From NCBI GenBank assembly GCA_949825065.1, contig OX463849.1:34677199-34741198 (forward strand): a stretch of 64,000 bases of DNA, given 5' to 3'. Position 1 is the first letter of the stretch, and each line of letters begins with the position of its first letter. This document shows positions 1 to 10,350 of the stretch, piece after piece. Both the position numbers and the translations under genes were made by a program. Source of the DNA: Odontocerum albicorne. Lineage: Eukaryota; Arthropoda; Insecta; Trichoptera; Odontoceridae. The notes beneath the pieces were generated by a model. It had not been told where the DNA came from, did no database searches, and saw only the letters and a list, made by a program, of their open reading frames with translations.

Positions 1-310
1 GCTACCTTATCTAAAGGTTGTTAAAATATTGTTCATCACATCACTTTTATCTCCATTTTTATCTTTTTTTCATTCTACGCTTGTTAAATGGTCAGCAATT
101 ATATTAGCTTCCGGAATCATAAAATAAAATTTTGTTTACTAACGAAGTTAATTCTGAGGTGAAAACACAGACAATATTCAAATAAAATTTAACATTGACG
201 TGTAAACAGTATTTTTTTTTATTAATAAGCAATTAACCCATACTATGTTATGATAATTTGTGCCCCCACACCAGTCATTTATGTAATTATACCAGTCCAT
301 ACAAAAAAAA
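1..310. other. AT-rich sequence, nothing recognised
   Basis: AT-rich with homopolymer runs. I see no coding signature, RNA gene or repeat boundary. Confidence 0.5.
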
Positions 311-692
311 TTAATAATAAAACGGACGCTCCATGTCTTTCAGGTCAAAATTACTGTCTTTGAAACGCAAAAACCATCGATGAGCTGTTCTTTCATTCAT
401 AGCATCTTCACCGTACACTTTGCAAATATCGCGAGCAGCTTTGGCAGCTTTGTTCCCTCGATTGAACGCGAACAGAAGGAGGTGTCGAAAATGCTCACTT
501 TCGTCTACTTGACATTCCATTTTGAAGGCTTATAATCAAATAAAATAATATATGTAACGTAAAAGCAAACACAATATCTTGTATAGCAGAAAATTTTCTT
601 TCGAATGACATATAACCTTTACCATTTTGTTTTTCTTTTGGTGCTCATTTTTAATTTTGAAAAAAAACGGACACAACGTATGTTAATACCCA
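311..692 (-). pseudogene. mariner transposase, N-terminal fragment with probable 5' end
   Basis: The minus strand encodes 69 codons (520 to 311) that read as the N-terminal DNA-binding helix-turn-helix of a mariner transposase: HLLLFAF, AARDICKVYGEDAMNERTAH and WFLRFKDSNFDLKD follow the family pattern (AARNIC.VYGE....RT...WF.RF..G.FDLKD). The DDE catalytic domain is missing, because reading stops just after the linker. Upstream on the same strand the sequence runs through a short leader to a TIR-like start near 692 (TTGGGTATTAAC then TCCGTTTTTTT). I infer a 3'-truncated mariner, possibly of the mellifera type, that cannot move by itself. A 127-bp tandem array begins exactly at its outer end. 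Confidence 0.65.
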
Positions 693-1075
693 ATATATTA
701 TGTAAAGGACAACCAAAAAACCCATGATCTATAATCTGTAAAGGTGGCAATCCACTATGGAATAGCCCATTCGCAACCGATGTATGACTGACACTTCCAT
801 CTTGTTCTTTCTCATTATAATATATTATGTAAAGGACAACCAAAAAACCCATGATCTATAATCTGTAAAGGTGGTAAGCCACTATGGAATAGCCCATTCG
901 CAACCGATGTATGACTGACACTTCCATCTTGTTCTTTCTCATTATAATATATTATGTAAAGGACAACCAAAAAACACATGATCTATAATCTGTAAAGGTG
1001 GCAAGCCACTATGGAATAGCCCATTCGCAACCGATGTATGACTGACACTTCCATCTTGTTCTTTCTCATTATATT
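692..1075. repeat. Tandem array, three copies of 127 bp
   Basis: The motif AATATATTATGTAAAGGACA starts at 692, 819 and 946, an exact 127-bp period, and the units are almost identical (one or two substitutions). Each unit ends with CTTGTTCTTTCTC. No coding function is likely; open frames across it are by-products of the repeat. Confidence 0.9.
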
Positions 1076-1140
1076 ATATTGTTCCATGGTTTCAAGGTTT
1101 TAAAGGGGTATAGTATATAGGATAAAAATTATTTTACGCT

Positions 1141-1650
1141 ACCCTGAAAGATGTGTTCAAGAAGCTCGTAAGGGAAACTAAAGGATTCTGTATTCATGGT
1201 TCATACCTGAGTCATTTAAGATTTGCAGACGATATTATTCTCTTCACTACACATCCTGAAGAAGTACAAGATCAAATACTGGAACTGGTAGAGGCAAACA
1301 AACAAGCGGTTTTGAAAATTAATAGTCCACTGAGAATGATACATGGGTTGAGAATGTGTAACAGAATACGGAATGAAGGGATTGGGAATAAATATAAACT
1401 CAAGTTAAATGTATTAAGTGAGAAGAAGAAAAGGATCTTGAAGTGGTTTGGGCACGTATAACGAAGGAATGAAGAAATATAAACAAAGCTTGAGTGGAAT
1501 GCTTGGTAGAGAAAGACCATGGAAAGTATGGTTGGAACAATAATAGTTGAGAGATGGTAATGTAAAAATTCAGAGAAATAGTGCGAGTTTAATGAATAGG
1601 TGCATGATATAATGATGTGTGTTACGATAGGAAAGTCTAGCTAGAAAGAT
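1141..1650 (+). pseudogene. LINE reverse transcriptase / C-terminal fragment (LINE-A type)
   Basis: Codons from 1153 read HLRFADDIILFTTHPEEVQ, which contains the reverse-transcriptase catalytic box FADD. The frame then jumps to a C-terminal region with NRIRNEG and ILKWFGHV, the segment found near the end of many arthropod LINE ORF2 proteins. About 150 residues normally lie between these motifs, so an internal deletion joined them. The frame stops right after FGHV, and 1462-1650 continues as degenerate LINE-A 3' coding sequence. It is a dead fragment on the plus strand, followed at once by an oppositely oriented LINE-A piece. Confidence 0.7.
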
Positions 1651-1654
1651 CAGA

Positions 1655-1900
1655 ATATCATTCATTCACTTGATCCAACAAAACTTTTCTAGGTATTCCT
1701 CCCAAATGCATTTTACTTACATTTGCACTGTATGTATGTCTGTTTTGTTAATATTTCTTCATTCATTCGTTATACATGTTCAAACTATCTCAGGGTGCTT
1801 TTCTTCATGCAACTTAAATACATTACACTTAAATTCATATTTCTTCCTAATCACTTCATTCCGTATAATGTCACACGTTGTCTCCCTCAGTGCACCTGTG
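1655..1900 (-). pseudogene. LINE-A 3' fragment, inverted relative to the previous one
   Basis: On the plus strand this carries the antisense LINE-A landmarks in order: CACTTGATCCAAC, TTTGCACTGTATGTATGTCT, CTTCATTCATTCGTTATACA, ACTATCTCAGGGTGCTTTTC and TCACTTCATTCCGTATAATG. The minus strand encodes remnants of the LRWFGHV region. Stops and indels make it non-coding. Confidence 0.6.
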
Positions 1901-3370
1901 TCAAGTGTCATGTATTCGTCTGTTATTCTTTTGCTATTAAGATTAAAAATAATACAAAAAAAAAACTTTGATTTAGGATATAAAGGTACTGAATGCGGGC
2001 AATGGACTGGGTTATTCTCCTCACCTACAATATTTTCAATAATTTTTTCAGTCAAATTGGTATTTATTCCAAATATGACATGAAACATCTTTATTTCAAG
2101 ATTTTTAGCACCGGTTCAGTCAAACTAACATTATTTTTCGTGATTTAAATTTAAATACGTGATTAAATAAAAACAAAATAAAAATAATAAGTTACCAGGA
2201 TGATGGCAACGCGTGGGAGGAGGATGCATTGCAACCATAAGTGGTCCCCAAAGAAGGAAACTGGTATATGGAGCCTTAAACAATCTCTCGTGTCAGGCAT
2301 ATTCTCGATATTCGGACAGTATGCGAAATGGATAAAACACGATTTGGACTGGACAATAGTTTTGGTAATTTAGAGATTATTTTAAAGGCATGTATTGACC
2401 GAGTGTGATTTTTTAAATAGATTGGGTCAACTTCTTCTTCATTGTGTAATCAATGTTAAGCGTCGTGGTCTTCTGAATTGTCTATCAAGTGGATTATAAG
2501 TCCCCCACACTTAACAATAAGGCGTAATTACGTTTTTGCAAATAAAAAATCGAGTTTTATGAAATTAAAATCGACAGCGTCAATTTTATTATATTTGTTT
2601 TATTTTTGTTTTTTAAACTAAAAAAATTATAAATCTAATTTTTAACGTTCCTTTAACCGGTTAACTGTCAGATACGAGATATGCCGTCCCATACATATGT
2701 GCGCGCCACACTAGAGATGAGATATCTTGACAATACTTGAGTACTTAATTACTGCGTCAGAACTAAATATTATTGACAAATTTATAAATCAGCACCCGAC
2801 TGACGTCTATCCAATCATATACAAACATTTTGTATTGTCTCAAATCCTCTATCAACCACTTATTGACATATTTCGAAGACAGTTCCACTTAACAGCTGTA
2901 TATGTCACCGTTCAGGGCTATCCTTTATTAAAGCTGTAGCCGAAATCCTAAGTCCTTTGTTTATAACGTTCGCGATCTTAGTATTTTTGTATGTTGGTTC
3001 TTTTTAAAGTTCTTTTTTTGTAAAATTTACGTAATTCTTTTTACCTCGCTGGGAAACTATACAACTATTATTTTTAGATTCCTTTTATGCTTTTTTTTCC
3101 TTATTTTATATCGAAATCGGGCTATTTTATGTACAATAGTGAACAAAAACGAGGTACGCGTATTTACATATTTCTTCATTGTTTCTTACTGTGTAGTAAA
3201 ATATTTTTTGCATATTGGATATTGGTCTAGTGTAAATATGAGCGTGTGACAGCCCTGAATAAATGCCGAATATTTGATTTAGATTTTTGTTAATAAAAAC
3301 TGTTTTAGGTTATATATTTCACAATCTATGATAATTCATTAATAAGTTCTATGTAATTTAAAAAAAAAAT
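1901..3370. other. No recognised gene; two small unassigned open frames
   Basis: An open frame at 2200-2373 (plus, 57 residues, starting MMATRGRRMHCNHKW) has higher sequence complexity than its surroundings but no motif I know. Another at 2727-2939 (plus, 70 residues) is hydrophobic and unassigned. A TTTAACCGGTTAACTG stretch near 2650 resembles a piggyBac-like end but has no partner. The rest is AT-rich. Confidence 0.3.
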
Positions 3371-3377
3371 GATTGTG

Positions 3378-3809
3378 TTATTTTTTGCAAATTATGTTTG
3401 GTCTAACAGGATTCACCAATTTTTTTTTTGCGGCAGAGAAAAGGTGAAGAGACAACACATGTAAATGATAACAATTAACACATGTTAAAGAATAGTTGAC
3501 TTTAAATGAAGATTTAAAAATTAGAGAAGTAGTAGGCTTACAGCACCTTAACAAAATAAATAAACATGTTGGCGGAAGAGATATATAACATATGTTTAAA
3601 TGATTATTGAAAGGTTTTCTGTCAAATTGAAATGGTGGATCTTCTTTCTTCATTCTTATTAGTCGTGTTATATGTGGGTTTCGTGATTCCCCGATGAATC
3701 TAAAACAACTGAGGGGATGATTCACATTTTCCTCCTCCCGAGTCATGAGGGCAGCACTCAATGAGGACCTCACACGATCTTTCCAACTTGTAGGAAATTC
3801 ATCCCTCAA
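3378..3809 (-). other. Unassigned open reading frame of 143 codons
   Basis: The minus frame starts MRDEFPTSWKDRVRSSLSAA and ends in low-complexity lysine-rich sequence. The first 40 codons are compositionally coding-like, while the remainder is AT-rich and resembles a chance frame. It lies just outside the left end of the mariner derivative at 3863. I do not recognise a domain, signal peptide or membrane segment and would not call it a gene. Confidence 0.12.
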
Positions 3810-3862
3810 CAGGCCTCCAAGCTGTTTTTATATCTTCGGTATATGATGATACTGAGATAATA

Positions 3863-4809
3863 CTATGCGTATCCAGAAACTAAGTGTACTGGGGCTCTCA
3901 CGACCGGATGGACTTTATTTTCGACATGTTGGCTACACTTCCGTGTAGCCTGACCCTTCTCCTCCGCAACGAGACCGGTTCGACGTCAGTACGTTGAGAA
4001 GTGTCGACGCGACAACACGTTTCGTGAAAAATGTCAATCTAATCTCCCGCCAAGTGCGAAATACGCGGCGTCATCCGTTATCTCGTTTGGAAGGGGAAAC
4101 CTCCGGTTGAGGTTTATAATGAGGTGAAAACTGCATATGGTGATAAAGCTATGAATCGTACGAGTGTGTACAAGTGGTGTCGCGAATTTAAAAACGATCA
4201 TACGTCTGTGCATGATGATCAGAGGAGCGGAAGACCTTCAATTGTGATTGACGAAATTGTGTTTTGGGACTGTCAAGGCATAATTTTAATTGAATATATG
4301 CCTCAAGGGGAGACCATCAACTCTGCAAGATACTGTGAGACCCTAAAAAAATTGCGGAGGGCGATTCAGAACAAGAGGAGAGGCATGCTAACAAAGGGAG
4401 TCTGCCTGCTGCACGACAATGCCAGACCACACACGGCCAACGCCACGAAGGAATTGCTCGCCTCGTTTAAATGGGATGTCCTGAACCATCCCGCGCATTC
4501 CCCTGACCTAGCACCTTCAGATTACTATCTCTTTACCTCCTTGAAGCTGCACATGGGTGGAAAAAGGTTTTCAACCGACGAGGAGGTAAAGGAGGAGGTG
4601 GAGAAGTGGACGGAGGGGTTGGCGGGAAACTACTGCGAGGAAGGCATCAAAAAGTTGATACCCCGCCTCACCACCTGCATTGAGAGGAATGGCGACTATG
4701 TCGAAAAATAGCTTACATATGTACTACGGTAACCACGTAATTTTTGTGTTTAAATAAAAAAATTGTAACCTACAAAAATTCAGTACACTTACTTTCTGGA
4801 TATGCCTCG
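3863..4809 (+). mobile_element. Non-autonomous mariner deletion derivative, copy A
   Basis: Both ends are present: left CTATGCG then TATCCAGAAACTAAGTGTAC; right, read inward, CGAGGCA then TATCCAGAAAGTAAGTGTAC. These 28-bp terminal inverted repeats match at about 24 positions and are flanked by TA at 3861-3862 and 4810-4811, the duplicated TA expected for mariner. The element is 947 bp, against about 1.3 kb for an autonomous mariner. The shortfall is an internal deletion in the transposase. The minus-strand copy at 42557-43436 has the same structure. Confidence 0.88.
4031..4711 (+). pseudogene. mariner transposase, internally deleted, with early stop
   Basis: ATG at 4031 is followed by TCA ATC TAA, so codon 4 is a stop where copy B has CAA. 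The frame then stays open to TAG at 4709-4711 (227 codons including the stop, against about 345 in the family). Seen in order: an N-terminal helix-turn-helix (VIRYLVWKGKPPVEVYNEVK, then AMNRTSVYKWCREF), the linker RSGRPS, then an abrupt join after DEIV to FWDCQGIILIEYMPQGETIN. The second catalytic Asp (LLHDNARPH) and the third (SPDLAPSDYYLF) are kept with the exact 34-residue mariner spacing (D34D). The first catalytic Asp, normally in an ETW motif, lies in the missing part. The product could bind ends but not catalyse transposition. Confidence 0.88.
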
Positions 4810-4849
4810 TATATGCCAGTGTTATAAAAACTCATGAACGGCAGCCGTG

Positions 4850-4920
4850 GTCTACCATTTAGCATTTACGCTAAGTAATCTGTACCCAGGTTCGATTCCT
4901 GGCAGATTCACTTTAAGATT
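4850..4920 (+). repeat. tRNA-like SINE head fragment
   Basis: GCAGCCGTGGTCTACCATTT resembles a pol III A box region, and CCAGGTTCGATTCCTGG is a perfect tRNA-like T arm containing the B box. The 5' and 3' ends do not pair as an acceptor stem, and T-rich sequence follows at once, so this is a SINE head rather than a working tRNA gene. Confidence 0.5.
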
Positions 4921-4999
4921 TTTTTCATTCTTTTGACGTTTTTCTCTTAACCGTTTTACATCTAATAATTTTTTTTTGTAGCTTATAAAAGTATGGAAT

Positions 5000-5350
5000 G
5001 AAGTGATTAGGGGTTGTTGTGAACTTTAAGCTGATATCTTGAATAAGATGAAAAAAAGCACTCAAAAGATTGAGCACGTAGAATGAATGAGGAAAGACTA
5101 ATAAAACAAATATATCATGCACATGTGTGGAAAACACGTGGTAGAGAAAAACCAAGCATGTGCATGTGTGGTTGGATCAAGTGTACGATATTTTGAAAAT
5201 TGAAATGCAAAAAGTCAGAGAAATCAGAGGAACTGTATGAAAAGGAGAAAATTATTTGTCGCGATAGGAAAGTCTGGTTTCTTTCACTTTTTTCTCTCTA
5301 CCGATGTATATGTAGGGAGGGAGGGAGATAGCATGATGGTATGAATGTAT
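5000..5350 (+). pseudogene. LINE-A 3' end, sense
   Basis: Sense LINE-A coding remnants run from the AATGAAGTGATTAGG region through TGGTTGGATCAAGTG and AAAAAGTCAGAGAAATCAGA to a 3' end of ATGATGGTATGAATGTATAT at about 5332. That is the reverse complement of the CATACCATCA start seen in the antisense copies. Multiple stops; not functional. Confidence 0.6.
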
Positions 5351-6150
5351 ATACTGCTTATCATAAATTTTAATAGGGTCGGTAAACAATGCAAAAAAAA
5401 CACGGTACATCCATTTCTTGATGTTTGATTCGGCAGGATTAATTGCTGCAGCTTATTAAACCTGCCAAATAGCCGCGTATTAAACCTGTTAAGTAGGAAA
5501 TTAAACCTGAAAAATCAATAATTTAGGGAACTTAACCAAAAAAGTAATTGTTTGAACGAGAATGTCGATAATTTCATTTCTTTACTCCTCTTGTATAGAC
5601 GACAGCCATATGAGTTGCAAATATTATACAATTATCTTAAATGTCACAAGACACTTAATTTTATTGCTACGTTTAAAACGCAAGATTATGAGAAATAGAA
5701 GTATCAGATTTGAGTCCTTGACATAAAACCCAACTGAATAGACTGTCTACCAACTATTTTATACGTTATCAAGCATAATGCCAAGATAGGAATTGAATCA
5801 ACTTATTGAAATTATTATCTTTATTGGGCGGTCAACTATTGATCTTTGTGTATAGGTAGTGTCCAGACTACAATCAAGTTAGTCATGTCGTCGGTCTCTA
5901 CGTTTATTTGGCTGGGAATTCCTTATCTTGTATTGCACTGACGTTTTCTGCATCAAAAATTACGTATCCAATACTTACAACACCTTGCCGTTTTGCTTGT
6001 TGAAAATCATAAGAAACATCTTGTAGAGCCTGTTATAATATGTTATGTATGAAATTCTAACACCACAACAGTTTACCGGCATTATTCTATATGATTCACC
6101 CTTTATTTTTAGTTTTACACAATACAGATATCATTATTTCCACACAATTT
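5351..6150. other. No recognised gene
   Basis: AT-rich sequence with a short internal repeat (ATTAAACCTG-type motifs, 5457-5510). Nothing coding or RNA-like was recognised. Confidence 0.4.
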
Positions 6151-6605
6151 TTTTTAGTGAACAAGTAATACATGGTACAAATATTTGCCAAGGCTATACC
6201 TATATACAAATGTATTACTTAACGAATCTTATTTATATATTATAATTTATGAACTTACTGAATTTTACTTTCCACGTGTAATTTTATTTTTTATATGATT
6301 TCTTAGAAATAATTAACACCTACATACTACTTATAACTAGATAACAATTCTTACAACTATTTTTTTAGTAAGAACAAATCCACTAGTTCAGGCTAGTTGT
6401 ATTCCATCACATTCACTCAGACCTTGGTCCTTCCAGCTAATACTGTAGGTGGACTAGTCAGGCAATAGATAATGCTTCGGGAGCCTGTGCTTATAACGGA
6501 AGGGTAGATCGGATTTATTCTCGTAAGCCCCCAGGGCAGCGACTAAGGGATTTCTATGATTTTGTTGACTTTTATAGAACTTCACGGTCCAAGCGAGGAT
6601 ATGGT
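6150..6605 (-). repeat. Interspersed repeat family X, copy 1
   Basis: This matches, in reverse orientation, the sequences at 15050-15500 and 36545-37040. Shared landmarks are ATTCACTCAGACCTTGGTCC, CTAATACTGTAGGTGGACTA, GCCCCCAGGGCAGCGACTAA and, at its end, GCCAAGGCTATACCTATATA. The class is not recognised: it could be an LTR or the 3' region of a retroelement. No long frame is present. Confidence 0.7.
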
Positions 6606-6649
6606 ATTTAAACAAAAACTTATCCCATTTCGAATAACAATGCTTTCAT

Positions 6650-6885
6650 GCAAGTAAGTAAGATTGATACGCGTACGTTAAGATGGTTTGGGCATATATA
6701 ACGAATGAATGAATAAAGATTAACAAAACAGACGTATAGTGCAAATGTGAGTTGAATACGTGTGAGAGGATGACGTATAAAAGTATGGTTGGATCAAGTG
6801 AAAAATATTCTGAAAGAAGGAAAAGTAGAAAGTAAGAGAAATGGTAGATGTTTTATGGATGTGGAAAAGGCTAAGGAAGGTATTT
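6650..6885 (+). pseudogene. LINE-A C-terminal fragment, sense
   Basis: Sense reading gives TLRWFGHI, a stop, then RMNE and later VWLDQVKNILKEGKVESKRN and CFMDVEKAKE, the usual order of the LINE-A C-terminus. Frame and stop damage make it a pseudogene. The 3' tail is missing. Confidence 0.65.
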
Positions 6886-6965
6886 AATTAATACATATTG
6901 ATGTGAAACATGGGCTCTTTCTGTACGAATGATACAAAAACTTCAGACAACACAACGCTGTATGG

Positions 6966-7178
6966 AACCTTTGTGACCTAGTTGGCAGGTTGCGTGTCTA
7001 CCGACCCAGAGGCTGCAGGTTCGATTGCCGTTGGAGCCCATATTTTTATTAAAAATGGATTCCAATCTGAAATTCAATTAAGGCCTCTTCAATATATTAC
7101 TGGTAGGTTAAAAGAGATTGCAACATGGCAATATATCCGCCAGGTTATACTTATACAACAAAAGCGTAATACAACCCT
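6966..7178 (+). mobile_element. tRNA-derived SINE, nearly full length
   Basis: The head TGTGACCTAGTTGGCAGG (A box) and GCAGGTTCGATTGCC (B box) is followed by the body motif GGATTCCAATCTGAAATTCA and the tail GCAACATGGCAATATATCC, CGCCAGGTTATAC, the same tail used by LINE-B. Transcription would be by RNA polymerase III from the internal boxes. Plus orientation. Confidence 0.8.
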
Positions 7179-7227
7179 CGCACAAATGTCAAGTCCAGTG
7201 GGTGTGAATATTATCACCAGACGAAAT

Positions 7228-7342
7228 CTTTTACAAGACTGGGATCCTTTTTAAAAAAATTCTACTACCATTGGGAAATAGAACCCAAAACCCCCGAGTG
7301 GAATCTAGTGCCTCCCAAACTACGCAATAGTGGTCGTCATAA
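7228..7342 (-). mobile_element. SINE, head and body only, opposite orientation
   Basis: On the plus strand it reads GACTGGGATCCTTTTTAAAA, ATAGAACCCAAAACCCCCGA and CAATAGTGGTCGTCA, the antisense body and head of the SINE at 31128-31330. The LINE-like tail is missing. It faces the plus-oriented copy just upstream, tail to tail. Confidence 0.65.
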
Positions 7343-7890
7343 ATTGGAACACCAGATATCTACCACAAACAAGAGTATTTATTTAGCTCTCGTCACTTAT
7401 TTTCTATTGTTTTTTTTTTTAAGAAATACGTAAAATGTATTTGGGCTTTATGAAGCATTTTTGACACTATTTATATGTTAACCCAAATGAGTTCAGCATG
7501 CCTGCCTTAATGTAACCTGATTGAAATTAATTAAGGTTCGATTACTATGGTTCAATGCAACATAATTCACCAAGTTCGTTAACTGCCGCTGCTGCAGTTC
7601 ACTATTGCACTTTATGCAAATCACTGCAGGTGCAGTCATCGACATCGTGGTAAATTTAAACCGAAACGGTGGTTTAATGCTAATCTTGGCACGTTTTGCA
7701 ACTCGAGACTTGTTGTTACTTTACGACTTGAAGACTCGAGACTTGTTGTCATCTAACCTTAGTAAATCAAATTTGTCCGAAGTTATTTCTCGGTTTTACA
7801 AGAATAAGTTTATTTATAAAATATGGAATACAATACAAAACATTTTATGTGTATCGCGCATCATACGAAATATCTGAAAGCAGAAATTAT
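7343..7890. other. No recognised gene
   Basis: Unassigned sequence with a local repeat of ACTCGAGACTTGTTGT (about 7702 and 7735). Short open frames here show no domain. Confidence 0.35.
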
Positions 7891-7892
7891 TT

Positions 7893-8190
7893 AAAACATT
7901 TATCATCATCATCCTGTCATGTAACTCATGACTGGGCATCGTAACTCCCATGGAAGGACGACGCATAACAGGAAGATCCCAATGCGTTGAACTGACCAAG
8001 TGAGATACGCAATATAACTATTCTTAAGAACTGCCCTTTGGGTCGCGGAATGCAGCGATGAATGGTGACTCCTCTAGAAAAGCCTACTGGTTATACCCTA
8101 TTGGAGGAACTTTGCTAAGAGAGATGGTGGCAGAGAATTCTATTAACAGCCAAAACCCACCTTAGGTTGAAGGGTTGATGATGAAAATAG
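7893..8190. mobile_element. LINE-F fragments in inverted arrangement
   Basis: 7900-7947 is the antisense LINE-F 3' end (ATCATCATCATCCTGTCATG, ACTGGGCATCGTAACTCCCA). From 7950 the sense sequence follows: GGAAGGACGACGCATAACAG, then TTGAACTGACCAAGTGAGAT, then GCGGAATGCAGCGATGAATG. Sense reading resembles the C-terminal LINE peptide TDQVRDA followed by AECSDEW. The two parts are head to head, so they are separate insertions or an inversion. Confidence 0.6.
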
Positions 8191-8277
8191 ATAAATAGAA
8201 AGTACTCAAAAAGAAGCAGTAACACTCGCACACGTCTTGTATGCGAGTTGTATTTGCAGGTAAACTCTTTAATCCGA

Positions 8278-8350
8278 CTGGGAACCTTTATTTGGTACTA
8301 TCGGGAATCGAACCCTAAACTACTGGGTGGAAGTCAAGCGTCTTGACAAA
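8278..8350 (-). repeat. SINE head fragment
   Basis: The plus strand shows GGGAATCGAACCCTAAACTA then GCGTCTTGAC, an antisense B box and tRNA-like head with no tail. Confidence 0.5.
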
Positions 8351-8745
8351 TTTGTTATCATCATCTGATGACTACTTTCCATCCATCCCTGCATTCCGCA
8401 GGAAGGGTAGTTGTTAAGGACAGTCCAGGTGCGTCTCTCACTTGGTCAGTCTAACGCATTGGGATTCTTCCTCTTTTGCGTCGTCCCTCTACGCCTCCAG
8501 TAACCACGAATCTCACCAAACTGTCTCCTTGGCCACGAGCAATATTCCCAAAGGATCGGAGGACTCTTCAAAGGCATATTGTCGACAATATGTCGGTGAT
8601 TCGCAGTTCTTCGAGAATGGAGACGTTACTTAGCCTTGCTGTTCATAGAGCTCATAAGATCTTTCTCCAGCATTACATTTCAAATGCATATATTCTACGT
8701 CTCTCGCTTGCTCTCAAAGTCCAGTCTCCGCGTCATGCATGAATT
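8345..8745 (-). pseudogene. LINE-F C-terminal region
   Basis: Minus-strand reading, with frame changes, gives LSNVSILEELRITDILSTIC, VLRSFGNIARGQGDSLVRFV and GRRKRGRIPMR followed by TDQVRDA. This is the charged C-terminal region after the reverse transcriptase in RTE-like arthropod LINEs. A related minus-strand copy lies at 58060-58335 (ELKIKDRLSLLCMRRVLQYF). Several in-frame stops; dead copy. Confidence 0.7.
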
Positions 8746-8955
8746 ATGGGAAAACTACAAACTTTAATATATGCATTTTTGTCGTAATGGTGATGGTTCT
8801 GTTTTTTTTTCAAATATTGTCCAGCTTTAAAACATTACCTAAAGCCATAAGTTGTTTTAAAATGTACTGTAAATTGAAATCTGTCTAGTTAAAAATATAC
8901 TAGATTAAGAAATACATATAACAGTTTGGAGAAGCTTGTGCCCACTGGAAGCTTG

Positions 8956-9487
8956 TGTGGAAGGACAACGCACAAGAGGAAGAGCTTTATTGCATTGAAC
9001 TGACCAAGTAAGAGATGCAATAGGACTTACATTAACAATATCTCTTCGAACTGCTGAGTGTAGGGATCAATTGAGAGGAGTCGTCAAATGTGGAAGGACA
9101 ACGCACAAGAGGAATAGCTGCATTGCATTGAACTGACCAAGTAAGAGATGCAACAGGACTTACATTAACAATAGCTCTTCGAACTGCTGAGTGTAGGGAT
9201 CAATTGAGAGGAGTCGTCAAATGTGGAATGACAACGCACAAGAGGAAGAGCTATATTGCATTGAACTGACCAAGTAAGAGATGCAACAGGACTTACATTA
9301 ACAATAGCTCTTCGAACTGCTGAGTGTAGGGATCAATTGAGAGGAGTCGTCAAATGTGGAAGGACAACGCACAAGAGGAAAAGCTACATTGCATTGAACT
9401 GACCAAGTAAGAGATGCAACAGGACTTACATTAACAATAGCTCTTCGAACTGCTGAGTGCAGGGATCAATTGAGAGGAGTCGTCAAG
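8956..9487 (+). repeat. Tandem array, four copies of 133 bp, derived from LINE-F coding sequence
   Basis: TGTGGAA starts units at 8956, 9089, 9222 and 9355, an exact 133-bp period with very few differences. One frame of each unit reads TRGRATLH, a stop, TDQVRDATGLTLTIALRTAE and CRDQLRGVVK, the LINE-F C-terminus, so the unit is an amplified piece of that ORF. Because 133 is not a multiple of three, no frame runs through the array. Confidence 0.92.
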
Positions 9488-9547
9488 AGCAATCATGGGA
9501 GTCACGATGCTCAGTCATTAGATACACGACAGGATGATGATGATTTA
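9488..9547 (+). mobile_element. LINE-F 3' terminus
   Basis: Directly after the array: ATCATGGGAGTCACGATGCT, then ACACGACAGGATGATGATGA. It matches, reversed, 63945-64000 and 7900-7947, and defines the LINE-F 3' end with a (ATG)n tail. Confidence 0.75.
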
Positions 9548-10250
9548 TTAAAGCTTAGAACAATACAAAATTGTATTAATTTAACGTAATTTCACGCAAC
9601 TTCATATATTGTAAATACTATAAAAAATTACATTGTCATACTTTCCAGTTTTGAACGCGGAACGTCTTTTCCCATCCCGTTGAACCCTGAATCCCGCAGA
9701 TCGTAGTTTGCAAAACCCTGATATTAAATAATGTTTGCAAACCTAAAAAAAAACAAAACAGGAAATTAGAGCAGTGACATACTTTTTCTATGGACGTAAG
9801 GAGGACATTTATATATAATTAAATGTATTCGCTGACACATTAAATAATTTGCAAGGAAACTACATATAATATTGCAATAGATTCACTCCATTTAACGTAT
9901 GCATTTATGTCAAGGGAGGTTCGTGTGGTTAGTTCAATATTTGACATTTAAAAAGTTAAATGCCTTTCGGAATTAATATTTATCTCTTAAAAGCTCGCCG
10001 TTAATTTTATTACGAAGAAATTAAATAATAATATTATTAAAAAATTTAATTACGTGTAGGAAATTAAATTAAGTTAGTCATTCAGTCTTGATTAAATAAG
10101 AAATTTGCGTATGGATACAGCCTTTGGTAAATTTGTGTAGCATAGATTACTTGATCAAATAAATAAATTTAAAAAAATCTTTTCGTTTTTTTTTACCGAA
10201 TATCTAGAGTAATTGTCTTGTATTTATTGACTCTATATGTTATATTGTAT
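9548..10250. other. No recognised gene
   Basis: Strongly AT-rich intergenic-type sequence. No coding signature or repeat family was recognised. Confidence 0.4.
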
Positions 10251-10251
10251 T

Positions 10252-10350
10252 ACTTTCGTTGTAAACAGTACTATCTGGTGGGCTTATACCCACGTGACAA
10301 TATCTCCCAACCAATCAAAAAGAAGACTCAATTTAAAAGCGGACAGAAAC
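10252..10350 (-). repeat. SINE tail fragment
   Basis: TTTCGTTGTAAACAGTACTA, TCTGGTGGGCTTATACCCAC and TCTCCCAACCAATCAAAAAG are a diverged copy of the SINE 3' tail in minus orientation. The head is absent. Confidence 0.6.

Noticed and set aside
1670..2083. 137-codon plus-strand gene
   Set aside because: The first half is the antisense of a LINE-A fragment and the rest is AT-rich. Composition is that of a chance frame.
2640..2720. Second piggyBac end
   Set aside because: TTTAACCGGTTAACTG is suggestive, but there is no matching partner end or transposase nearby.
4850..4920. Functional tRNA gene
   Set aside because: The T arm is perfect, but the acceptor ends do not pair and no normal anticodon arm fits. 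It resembles the SINE heads elsewhere in the window.
8956..9487. CRISPR array
   Set aside because: The units are 133 bp and identical throughout, with no variable spacers, derive from a LINE, and the DNA is eukaryotic.
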